A stretch of DNA of 64,000 nucleotides from Acidimicrobiia bacterium (GTDB lineage Bacteria > Actinomycetota > Acidimicrobiia > Acidimicrobiales > Poriferisodalaceae). This document shows, in pieces, positions 24,336 through 32,556 of this stretch. Within the stretch, counting starts at the first letter, position 1. Each line of letters starts with the position of its first letter. The position numbers were made by a program, and so were the translations under genes. The notes beneath the pieces are model-generated. The model ran no database searches. It was not told the origin of the DNA and saw nothing but the letters and a program-made list of their open reading frames with translations. The DNA is taken from assembly GCA_022826045.1 (NCBI GenBank), contig JAJDVQ010000100.1:16999-80998 (forward strand), given 5' to 3'.

Positions 24336-24854
24336 GTGGAATTGCTGGACCCGACCCACGAGCAAGATCCCGCCGGGTTCGCAGCTCCGACGCGGCTGGC
24401 CACCTTGGAGGGCGCCACCGTCGGCGTGATCTCCAACGGCAAGGAGAACACCAAGCCGTTCTTCGACCATGTCGAGCGCCTGCTGCGCGATCGCCATGGC
24501 GTGGCCAAAGTGATCCGGCGGATCAAGGCCAGCTACAGCGCGCCGGCGCAGCACGAGCTGCTGGCCGAGGCGATGGGCTGGGACGCGGTGCTGGCCGGCG
24601 TCGGCGACTGAGGCAGCTGCTCGTCGTGCAGTCTGCACGACGCCGTCGCCGCCGAACGGGTCGGCGTGCCCGCGATCAGCGTGATGACCAGCGCGTTCAT
24701 CGACGCCGCCGAGCTGATGGCCCGGGTGCAAGGCGTGCCGGACCACCCGTTCACCGTGATCGAGCACCCCATCGCCAGCGCGGATGCAGCAGGGCTCGAA
24801 GCCCGAGCCGAGACGGCAGTGGAGCAGGCCGTCAGGGTGCTGGTGGCGCATTAG
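24336..24854 (+). CDS. UGSC-motif selenoprotein (Sec encoded by UGA at 24609-24611)
   Basis: The GTG start has AAGGAG seven bases upstream. The frame reads 91 codons, meets TGA at 24609-24611 (codon 92), and continues in the same frame to TAA-less stop TAG at 24852-24854, giving 172 residues if UGA is decoded as selenocysteine. The residues around it read GVGD-U-GSCSSCSLHDAVAA, matching the UGSC motif of a known bacterial selenoprotein family. Both halves are coherent: VGVISNGKENTKPFFDHVER before and VPAISVMTSAFIDAAELMAR after. A perfect hairpin sits 11 nt after the UGA (separate entry). The Sec and nearby Cys residues suggest a redox function, possibly with the protein encoded upstream. No selA, selB, selC or selD gene lies in the window. 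Confidence 0.88.
24612..24650 (+). promoter_or_regulatory. Bacterial SECIS-like element downstream of the Sec UGA
   Basis: CGTCGTGCA (24622-24630) and TGCACGACG (24634-24642) form a perfect 9-bp stem closed by GTC. The stem starts 10 nt after the UGA, and the loop GU falls 20-21 nt after it. As I recall, this is where the E. coli fdhF SECIS places its SelB-binding GU. The element lies inside the reading frame, as bacterial SECIS elements do. Confidence 0.8.
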
Positions 24855-24942
24855 CTTCGGGCTGCGCCCGCGGACCGGCAGACCGCAACGACGGGTGCTC
24901 CGGCCGAGGCGCCGGACTTCTCGGACTCAGGAGCAGAGCACG

Positions 24943-25410
24943 ATGGTGAACCCCATTCCCGACGACTACCCGCGCATCTCGGCGTCGATGAGCGTCGATG
25001 GCGCCGCAGACGCCATCGCGTTCTATACCGAGATTCTCGGGATGACCGAGCGGATGCGCATCGATATGGGCGGCAGGATCGGCCACTCCGAGCTTGCATT
25101 GGGCGACTCGCTCATCATGATTGCCGACGAGTTCCCCGAGATGGAGTTCCACTCGCCCAAGCACTACGGAGGCTCCCCGGTGCAGATGAGCGTGTACGTG
25201 GAGGACGTCGATGCCACGTTCGCAGCGGCGCTCGCAGCCGGTGCCACCGAGGTACGGCCTGTCGTGGATCAGTTCTACGGCGACCGCTCGGGCATGATCG
25301 AGGACCCGTGGGGCCATCGCTGGAACCTCGCCACCCACATCGAGGATGTCGATCCCGAAGAGATGGCCCGCCGCTCGGAAGCCGCCATGGCCGAGATGGC
25401 CGACAGCTGA
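24943..25410 (+). CDS. VOC family protein (glyoxalase/bleomycin-resistance-like)
   Basis: The 155-residue protein has the PhnB-like vicinal-oxygen-chelate pattern: RISASMSVDGAADAIAFYTE at the start, ILGMTERMRIDMGGRIGHSE, LALGDSLIMIADEFPEM, then PVQMSVYVEDVDATFAAALA and GDRSGMIEDPWGHRWNLATH. His/Glu positions suit a metal site, but the reaction is unknown. AGGAG precedes the ATG at 24943 by ten bases. It lies 88 nt after the selenoprotein and may be co-transcribed with it. Confidence 0.85.
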   Translation: MVNPIPDDYPRISASMSVDGAADAIAFYTEILGMTERMRIDMGGRIGHSELALGDSLIMIADEFPEMEFHSPKHYGGSPVQMSVYVEDVDATFAAALAAGATEVRPVVDQFYGDRSGMIEDPWGHRWNLATHIEDVDPEEMARRSEAAMAEMADS

Positions 25411-25428
25411 CAGGTTCCCGTCCGGGGC

Positions 25429-26793
25429 TTACTCCTCTGACGCGGCAGTACGCCACCCGACGACTGCCGCGGGCGCTGCGGAGACGGCGAACAGCGCCGC
25501 AGCGATGGCGAGCGCAAACGGCACCGAGACGATCTGCGCCACCGTTCCCAGCGTCAGACCGATGGACACTTCTCCCACTGCCTGGGACTGTCCGACGAAC
25601 GAGACCACGGTGGCGCGTACTGACGAGTCGGCATGCCGATTCGCCATCGCTTCGGTGAGCGAATACGCCGTCTCGCCGGCCACGTCGAGGATCGCCCAGC
25701 CGATGAGCGCCACCGCGAACCACGGGCTCAGTGCCAACGCCAGAGCGCCTGCTGCGGCCACCGTCAGGAATCGCGCCAGCAGGAAAGCGTCACTGCGGGC
25801 GCTCCGCTGGTTGGTTTGCGAGCGCTCCAGGTGATGGCGCAGCCACGTCATGATCGGGATCGCCAGTGCGGACATCACGAACCAGGTGGCGCCGAAGAAC
25901 AGCACTGCCTCCCGGCCGTCGAGCTCGGTGAGGCCGAGTTCGAACAGCCGCAATACCGAGAGCCGGTCGTTGGCTTCCCACGCTCCGGCGGCAACGGCGG
26001 CCGAGAGGGTCACCGCCAGCAGCGACGGACTGCGGCGGACGAGCCGTGCGCCTCGCTTCCACAGAGTGATCGCGTCCTTCCATGCGCTCGTGCGCGCCGG
26101 GCGGGGTGCGCCGTCGGCCCGGCGGCGGGGTGACTCGAAGCCGGCCTCGGGCATCGTGACCGCCAGGTACCCCGCTGCCACGATCGACAGCAGCCCCATC
26201 ACAGCCATCGACCCCCGGACCGACCACGCACCCATCGCGGTGGCAGCCACCAGGCCGACCATGACGCCCACGGATCGGAAGACGGCATGGCGCACGATGA
26301 GCCCGTCCACTTGGCGGCTGGGATCGTCGCCGGCTGCGCCGCTGCCGCCAGCCCCGGAGTCGTCGCCAGAGGTCGAAGGCTCGACCGGCATCACCGCGGC
26401 GCTGCGATGCGAATGGGACGCGTGGTGGGCCAGCTCGTCGGTCATCCACGCCGTGGCAGCGCCGCTCTGCAGCGTCCAGCCGACGCCCCACAGCACCTGC
26501 CAGATGACGAGAACGCCGAACAGCTCTGTCACCGGGGTCAGCGCCATCGCCAAGCCCATCACGACGTACGCGGCGACCACCGAGTACTTGCGGCTGTAGA
26601 GGTCGGCGACCACGCCGGTCGGCGTCTCGGTCACGAGAATCGACAGCACCAGCGCAGTGCCCAGCACCGCAAGCCGGAACGGTGACAGCTGCAAGTCGAC
26701 CACCCACCACACCATCGCCGGCAGGCCCCACGAGAAGGCCAAGCCTTGCACGCCACCCGTCAGCAGAAAGAGCCGATCAGGCCGATGCCGCAC
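25429..26793 (-). CDS. MFS transporter
   Basis: The 454-residue polytopic membrane protein has around 12 hydrophobic segments. The first part (LFLLTGGVQGLAFSWGLPAM, then ILVTETPTGVVADLYSRKYS with the loop 2-3 motif) and the second half (FLLARFLTVAAAGALALALS, then GETAYSLTEAMANRHADSSV) are typical of the major facilitator superfamily. A charged linker rich in Ser/Gly/Asp (near residue 145) sits between helices. I used the GTG at 26793, supported by a TAGGCT box 8 nt upstream; the frame is open to 26928. The substrate is unknown. Confidence 0.82.
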   Translation of the reverse strand: MRHRPDRLFLLTGGVQGLAFSWGLPAMVWWVVDLQLSPFRLAVLGTALVLSILVTETPTGVVADLYSRKYSVVAAYVVMGLAMALTPVTELFGVLVIWQVLWGVGWTLQSGAATAWMTDELAHHASHSHRSAAVMPVEPSTSGDDSGAGGSGAAGDDPSRQVDGLIVRHAVFRSVGVMVGLVAATAMGAWSVRGSMAVMGLLSIVAAGYLAVTMPEAGFESPRRRADGAPRPARTSAWKDAITLWKRGARLVRRSPSLLAVTLSAAVAAGAWEANDRLSVLRLFELGLTELDGREAVLFFGATWFVMSALAIPIMTWLRHHLERSQTNQRSARSDAFLLARFLTVAAAGALALALSPWFAVALIGWAILDVAGETAYSLTEAMANRHADSSVRATVVSFVGQSQAVGEVSIGLTLGTVAQIVSVPFALAIAAALFAVSAAPAAVVGWRTAASEE

Positions 26794-26801
26794 AACGCCG
26801 C

Positions 26802-26807
26802 AGCCTA
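26802..26807 (-). promoter_or_regulatory. Candidate -10 box (TAGGCT) of MFS gene
   Basis: On the minus strand TAGGCT lies 8 nt before the GTG at 26793, in keeping with leaderless starts elsewhere in the window. Confidence 0.45.
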
Positions 26808-26840
26808 GAAACCACTTCGGGTTCCCTCGTGCCGAAGGCG

Positions 26841-27107
26841 ATGATCCCGACCGTGCTGTTCTTTGCCAGCGTCCTCCTGGCGGCATTCGTGCCGGGCCAG
26901 CGGATGCATGAACCGTGCGCCCAAACACTGGCAGAGGCCCGCCTGCTGGTGATCTCCCCTTTTGTGCTTGCAGAACTTGACTGCCTCACGGCGCGCATCG
27001 CCGGTGTCGATGCCGAATTGGCGGTGCTCGACGAGCGGCACTTCCGCGTCGTTCAGTCGCTGCGCGGCAAGCCATTCCGCATCCTCTCCGCCGACATCGA
27101 TCACTGA
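26841..27107 (+). pseudogene. PIN-domain (VapC-like) toxin relic with internal deletion
   Basis: The 88-residue frame begins TVLFFASVLLAAFVPGQRMH, where intact PIN toxins read close to VDTSVLLAAF, so the first catalytic Asp is lost. It continues ISPFVLAELDCLTARIAGVD and then jumps to the C-terminal signature LAVLDERHFRVVQSLRGKPF. The middle third, including the conserved acidic residue cluster, is missing. No antitoxin frame is adjacent. Together these make it a decayed toxin gene rather than a functional one. Confidence 0.6.
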
Positions 27108-27171
27108 CAACGACATCGCGGCCCGACTCGGCCGTCTCGTCTAGCTTGCATTCCGATTGTCGGCCTTCGGG

Positions 27172-30100
27172 ATGTGGGCTGTGCGCGAGTACGTGGTGTT
27201 CGACCTAGAGGCCAATGCGGATCGCTCCGACCCGCCGGCCCATGAGATCATCGAGATCGGGGCTGTGCTCGTCGTCGACGGCGTCGAAGCTGGCGAGTTC
27301 GCAACGTTGGCACGGCCAACCCGGCCGTTGCGGCCCCAGACGCGGGAACTGACGGGCTTGGCTGATGAGGACTTGGCGCAAGCGCCGACCTTGGCCGAGG
27401 CCTTGCAACGCTTCGCCGCATTCGTCGGCAACCGCCCGCTCATGGCCCACAACGGGTTCGGCTACGACTTCCCGCTGATGGATGCCGCGGCGACCCAGTC
27501 AGGATTGCCTGCGATCGGCCGCCAACGCCTCGACACGCTGGAACTGGCTCATGTGGCGTTTCCGCGGGCTGGTCGGGAGATGGCCAGCAGCGTCGACAAG
27601 AGCAGAGCGCCGCTTGGCCGCAGTCTCGACGATCTGGCAGAACGGTTGCTTGGGCGCGAGGTCCGGGACACACACCGGGCACTTGGCGATGCCCGTCTGT
27701 TGGCCGATGTGCTTGTTCCGTTGCTCGGCTCGATCAATCAGGCTTCACCGTTCCGCCGTCTTCAGCGCTGGGTGCTGCACGCGGCCGGCCATCCGTGGTC
27801 GGCGCTGCTGCGCGTTGAGCCCGACCCGCCATCACTTGCCGCGACGATCCCGGTGCCCGTGCGGCGGCAACGGCCCGAACCGACAGGCAGATTCGATCCA
27901 GATGCCGTCGCCCGCATGCTTGACGACGGCGGCGTGCTGATGTCGCAAGGGCGCTCACCACGCGCGCAGCAGGTCGAGATGGCTCGTCTGACGGCGTTAG
28001 CGCTGGCCAATGGCGAACGTCGGCTCATCGAAGCCCCGACGGGCACCGGCAAGACCTTCGCCTATCTCGCGCCCGCGATCGAATATGCCCGCGCCGGCGG
28101 TGCCACGGTCGCTCTCGCCCCGCATTCCAAGGTGCTCCAAGACCAGATAGCGCACTCGCTTGAGGAGCTGACGGAGTTGTTGGCGCCGTTCAACTGGGTG
28201 CTGCTCAAGGGCAGGAGCAGCTACATCGATGTGGCTGCGCTGGAGAGCGAGCTTCACGAGATGGGCATTCACGGCGACGATTCCGGCGCTGCGCCGCTGG
28301 CGGACGGTCACGACGAAGGTGCAGGTTCGCCCCGGGCAGTGCGCGGGCTCGCGCTCGCGGTCCTGAGCGGCTGGGTCTCCCAGACGCCGACGGGCGATTG
28401 GGACGACCTGAACACGTGGGCGCTGAGCAGCGATTTCCGAAGCGTCATGTCAAGCCTTCGGTTTGTGCTCTCGGTGAGCGAGCGGCCGGGTCCGGCGACG
28501 ACAGATTTGGATAGGCGGTGCTTCTATCGCCGCGCTCGTGACGGGCTGCGCCATGCGGACGTGGCCGTGCTGAACCATGCATTGGTCGTGACCGACGACG
28601 AGTGGCTTGATCATGCCAAGCACTTGGTGCTCGACGAGGCGCACAACCTCGAAGACTCGGCGACCGATGCGTTGACAGACGAAATCAGTGCGAGCCAGAT
28701 CGAGCAACTCTGCGACGCAATCGTTCCGAGCGGCGGCATAGGCGGAACCGCCAGTCGGCTCGCCCGCGCCGCTCGCTGGTCGGTGCGTGAGTCGCCGTTG
28801 ACGGACCTGCGCCGCTGTGTCTCCGCCGTGCGGGATCAGTTGCCGCGCTTCGGCTCGGAACTGTCGGCCTACGTGCGGGTGCGAACGGCAGCGAGTGCTG
28901 ACGATCGTTACCCCTCGTCCTACCGAATCCGGCGCGGCATCGACACTGCGCACCCCGACTACTACGCAGTGCTGCGCGAAGGGCGGTCGCTGGCCGAAGC
29001 CTTGGAAGGCATCGTCGGCGAGTTGGATGAAATCAATCTGCCCATGCAACTCCTCGGCCGGTACCGGCGCGACCGCCTCGAAGCCGAGATACGACATCTT
29101 GGGCGCTTTGCCCGAAATGCTGCCAAGACGGTCCGCCGCGTGATCCACGCCGACGCAGGCCCGTCTGGCCCGTCCAGTTCCCAGACTGCGGGGCATGACC
29201 GTGGCGGCGGTGCGATGCCCAGCGCCAGTCTCGTTGCCAGTCTCGAAGAGCAGCAGCGAATAGCCGTCGGTCAGATCGAGCATGTCGACGGGCGCTGGAC
29301 ATGGCTGCTGCTGCATGTGCCCCTCTCGGTAGCGCCCCAACTACGGCAATTGTGGAATGACCTCGATGCCACCGTCGCAACGTCGGCGACACTGCAAGTG
29401 GGCGGCAGCTTCAGCCACATCATCAATTCACTGGGACTTGGTTCTGCCGAGACGACGGCGCTGCCCACGCCGTTCGAAGCGCTCAGCGAGCAGCATCTGC
29501 TGATCTTGGCTGACTGGCTGCCATCGCCCAGAGCGCGCCTGATGGACGAGTTCACCGAGGCGGCAGGCCGAGAGACGGGAAGGCTGATGCTGCTGTCCGG
29601 CGGCCGGGCGATGGCGTTGTTCACAGCCCGTTCTCGAATGGAAGCGGCTCGCAACAAGCTCCGTGACTGCCTCGATCAGCACGGAATTCCGCTGCTCACC
29701 CAAGGCGACGCACCGGCGCCCGCGCTCGTCGCCCGGATGAGAACTGAGATGGCCACCAGCCTGCTCGCACTGCGCTCGTTCTGGGAGGGCGTCGACATCC
29801 CCGGCGAGGCGCTGAGCTTGCTTCTCTTGGAGAAGATCCCCTTCGACTCTCCCGCCGACCCGATCTCGGGCGCTCGGATGGAAGCTGTGGAGCAGCAGGG
29901 CAAGGATGGGTTCGCCGACTACGCCGTGCCACGCGCCGCACTGAGGATGGCCCAGGGAGCAGGACGGCTGATCCGTACGGCAGACGATCGCGGCGTGACC
30001 GTGATGCTCGACAACCGCCTGTGCCGAGCCACCTCATACTCCGATCAGATCCTCGGCACGCTGCCCGGCCCGCCCGCGCAGCACCGCGTACGTGATCCCG

Positions 30101-32475
30101 ACGACGCGTATGACCGCATCTGCGGGCATCTCGACGGCATCGAGCTGACCGATGAGCTGCGGAGCGCCATGGATGCAGTCCCGGTCGACGACACCCTCGC
30201 GAAGATCCGAGCGCTCGCGCTCGACGAGGATCAGGCCCGGAACGGCGACATCGTCGAGCGGCGGCTGGACCGCGTGCGTCAGATCTTCGGCTTCGAACAA
30301 TGGCGGCCCGGCCAGCTCGAGACGATGCGGCGATTCATGGCAGGCGACGATGCGCTCTCGGTGCTGCCGACAGGGTCGGGCAAGTCGATCACCTACCAGA
30401 TTCCGGCGCTGCTGATGCCCGGCGTGACGCTCGTGCTGTCGCCGTTGATCTCGTTGATGAACGATCAAGTCGAGAACTTGCGCCGCCGTGGCATCACCGA
30501 GGTGGCAGCCATCCACAGCGGCGTGGGGCAGAGCGAATGGCGCGACATCCTGCGGGGCGCAGCCCGGGGCGACTACCGGCTGCTGTACATCAGCCCCGAG
30601 CGGCTGTGGTCGCAGGAGTTCATCAGCCTGCTCTCCAAGGTCCACGTTGCCCGGATTGCCATCGACGAAGCGCACTGCATCTCGCAGTGGGGACACACGT
30701 TCCGGCCCGAGTACGCCCAGATTCCCGAGGCGATCGAACTGCTCGATGGGCCGCCGTCGGAACATCGCCGCAGCAACGTCCCAGGCATGACCTCGCCTGC
30801 CGCTGACCGCCCCCCGCTGCTGGCAGTGACGGCCACCGCCAACGCCCGAGTGCGCGAAGACATCGTGGCTGCACTGAACCTGCGGACTCGTGAGGCGACG
30901 GTGCTGTCGCCGGACAGGCCCGAGATCAGTTACTTCACCGAAGACTGTGCGAACCGCAGCGACCGCGATGTCCGCATCGTTCAGGTGGTGGAGGCGTTTC
31001 GCCGCCAGGCAACTGTGGTCTATGTGCCGACCCGAAGTGACGCCGAGCGTGTCAGCGGGTTGCTGCGCGTTGCTGGCCATACGGTGCGCTCCTACCACGG
31101 AGGCATGGAGACGACGGCCCGGTCGCATGTCGAGGACGCCTTCCGTCATGGCGAGATCGATGTCGTCGTGGCCACCAAGGCCTTCGGCATGGGCATCGAC
31201 AAGCCTGACATCGCCCTGATCGTGCATTCGGAGATGCCCGCCACCATCGAGGAGTACGTCCAAGAGACCGGCAGGGCCGCCCGCGGTGCCGGTCAGCCCG
31301 GCATGCCGTCAGTCGGCACAGCAGTACTGCTGAGGATGCCGAGGGACTGTTCCATTCATCGAGTCTTCGTTCGCAGTGCTGCGCCGTCAATCGGGCAGGT
31401 GCGCAGCATTTGGTCGAGGCTGGCACCGGGCGTGGGCGCATACGTCCCGGATGATCTCGTCGGCGACGCCGGCGACGAGGCCCGCGAGACCGACGCGGAA
31501 TCAGTCGCGACCTCGCTCGCCGTCCACTACTTGGCGCGAGCAGGCATTCTGAAGCGCTACCCCGACACGCCGTGGGAGGGCCGTGTCACGATCATCGACG
31601 ACACCCGCAAGCGGCTCAGCGAGCTGCGCCTGAGCGACGCGTCGGGCGATTCCGACACGCCGAATGCCGACGGGGTCGCGGGTCTGCAGAGAGACGCAGC
31701 GGTCGAACCGGAGTTCATCGCACGCGCCCAGCAGCTCATTGAACTGGCGGAGCAACATGACGGTCGTTACGACGCACCGCAGTGGTCGAAGGACCTTGCG
31801 CGATCCGAGGTGGAGGTCGCGCAGGATCTGCTTGAGCTCCACCACCGGGACGTCATCGGTTTCACCGTCTGGAAGTACGGATGGGTGCTCGAGCGTTCGC
31901 AGCGCGAACCGGACTGGGCAGAGATCGAGCGACAATGCGAACAACGCCGCAGCGAGGTGGCCGAGAAGTCTGACCGTGCCAAGGCTTTCGCCCGCGACCG
32001 AGCCGCGTGTCGGGTGACTGCCCTTCTCGATTATCTCGATGCATCGAATTCGCTGCCCCAGGCAGCCGACGGCGGCTGCGGTCGGTGTGACGTGTGCTCT
32101 GACCTGCCGCGGCCGTGGGCCGACAGCCATCTCACCGAGGCCGGCCTGCGTGAGGCATTGCCGGTCGCTCAAATCATCCTCGGCCTGCTGGCAGACACCG
32201 CTCATTGGAAATACTCACGCAAGAACGTCGAACGCTGTCTCGCAGGCAGCCTGTGGGGTGCCGATGCCGCCTGGGCGACTGATGCGCCTTCGCAGCTGGC
32301 GAAGCACCCGTCAGCAGGCCGACTGGCCTTCCTCGGCGAGAAAGACGTCAACGCAGCAGTTGACGTGTTGATCGATGAGGGCCTCGTCTCTGCCGTCGCG
32401 GACGAGTTCGACGGCACTTCTTACGTTCGGCTCGAACTCACCGAATGCGGCTCTGAACGCGTCAGCGCAATCTAG
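27172..32475 (+). CDS. Exonuclease-DinG-RecQ fusion helicase
   Basis: The 1767-residue protein is uninterrupted. Residues 1-180 are a DnaQ-like DEDD exonuclease (YVVFDLEAN, LMAHNGFGYDFPLMD, HRALGDARLLADV). Residues about 270-960 are a DinG-type SF2 helicase: Walker A APTGTGKT at 288, LVLDEAHNLED near 487, and the closing motif QGAGRLIRTADDRGV. Residues about 1030-1650 are RecQ: RPGQLETMRRF, PTGSGKS near 1066, DEAHCISQWGH near 1164, LAVTATA, QETGRAARG, and the Cys cluster CGRCDVCSD near 1635. A winged-helix-like tail follows. The protein should unwind and resect DNA. A TTG at 27157 with a TAGCTT box upstream is an alternative start. The gene is 81 nt upstream of a second helicase gene. Confidence 0.9.
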   Translation: MWAVREYVVFDLEANADRSDPPAHEIIEIGAVLVVDGVEAGEFATLARPTRPLRPQTRELTGLADEDLAQAPTLAEALQRFAAFVGNRPLMAHNGFGYDFPLMDAAATQSGLPAIGRQRLDTLELAHVAFPRAGREMASSVDKSRAPLGRSLDDLAERLLGREVRDTHRALGDARLLADVLVPLLGSINQASPFRRLQRWVLHAAGHPWSALLRVEPDPPSLAATIPVPVRRQRPEPTGRFDPDAVARMLDDGGVLMSQGRSPRAQQVEMARLTALALANGERRLIEAPTGTGKTFAYLAPAIEYARAGGATVALAPHSKVLQDQIAHSLEELTELLAPFNWVLLKGRSSYIDVAALESELHEMGIHGDDSGAAPLADGHDEGAGSPRAVRGLALAVLSGWVSQTPTGDWDDLNTWALSSDFRSVMSSLRFVLSVSERPGPATTDLDRRCFYRRARDGLRHADVAVLNHALVVTDDEWLDHAKHLVLDEAHNLEDSATDALTDEISASQIEQLCDAIVPSGGIGGTASRLARAARWSVRESPLTDLRRCVSAVRDQLPRFGSELSAYVRVRTAASADDRYPSSYRIRRGIDTAHPDYYAVLREGRSLAEALEGIVGELDEINLPMQLLGRYRRDRLEAEIRHLGRFARNAAKTVRRVIHADAGPSGPSSSQTAGHDRGGGAMPSASLVASLEEQQRIAVGQIEHVDGRWTWLLLHVPLSVAPQLRQLWNDLDATVATSATLQVGGSFSHIINSLGLGSAETTALPTPFEALSEQHLLILADWLPSPRARLMDEFTEAAGRETGRLMLLSGGRAMALFTARSRMEAARNKLRDCLDQHGIPLLTQGDAPAPALVARMRTEMATSLLALRSFWEGVDIPGEALSLLLLEKIPFDSPADPISGARMEAVEQQGKDGFADYAVPRAALRMAQGAGRLIRTADDRGVTVMLDNRLCRATSYSDQILGTLPGPPAQHRVRDPDDAYDRICGHLDGIELTDELRSAMDAVPVDDTLAKIRALALDEDQARNGDIVERRLDRVRQIFGFEQWRPGQLETMRRFMAGDDALSVLPTGSGKSITYQIPALLMPGVTLVLSPLISLMNDQVENLRRRGITEVAAIHSGVGQSEWRDILRGAARGDYRLLYISPERLWSQEFISLLSKVHVARIAIDEAHCISQWGHTFRPEYAQIPEAIELLDGPPSEHRRSNVPGMTSPAADRPPLLAVTATANARVREDIVAALNLRTREATVLSPDRPEISYFTEDCANRSDRDVRIVQVVEAFRRQATVVYVPTRSDAERVSGLLRVAGHTVRSYHGGMETTARSHVEDAFRHGEIDVVVATKAFGMGIDKPDIALIVHSEMPATIEEYVQETGRAARGAGQPGMPSVGTAVLLRMPRDCSIHRVFVRSAAPSIGQVRSIWSRLAPGVGAYVPDDLVGDAGDEARETDAESVATSLAVHYLARAGILKRYPDTPWEGRVTIIDDTRKRLSELRLSDASGDSDTPNADGVAGLQRDAAVEPEFIARAQQLIELAEQHDGRYDAPQWSKDLARSEVEVAQDLLELHHRDVIGFTVWKYGWVLERSQREPDWAEIERQCEQRRSEVAEKSDRAKAFARDRAACRVTALLDYLDASNSLPQAADGGCGRCDVCSDLPRPWADSHLTEAGLREALPVAQIILGLLADTAHWKYSRKNVERCLAGSLWGADAAWATDAPSQLAKHPSAGRLAFLGEKDVNAAVDVLIDEGLVSAVADEFDGTSYVRLELTECGSERVSAI

Positions 32476-32556
32476 GCGTGCCCCGATCATCGCCATCAGG
32501 ACGGAGCCGATACCACGCCTTGGCTACAGTCGCGCGCCGCGATCCGCGGAGCACGC

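Noticed and set aside
24609..24611. TGA read as an ordinary stop, giving a 91-residue protein plus a separate downstream frame
   Set aside because: The same frame continues with a UGSC motif and a SECIS-like hairpin at the expected distance, so Sec decoding explains both halves better.
27172..32475. The 1767-residue helicase as an assembly artefact joining two genes
   Set aside because: The frame is continuous with coherent motifs in each part and no abrupt change; still worth confirming in raw reads.
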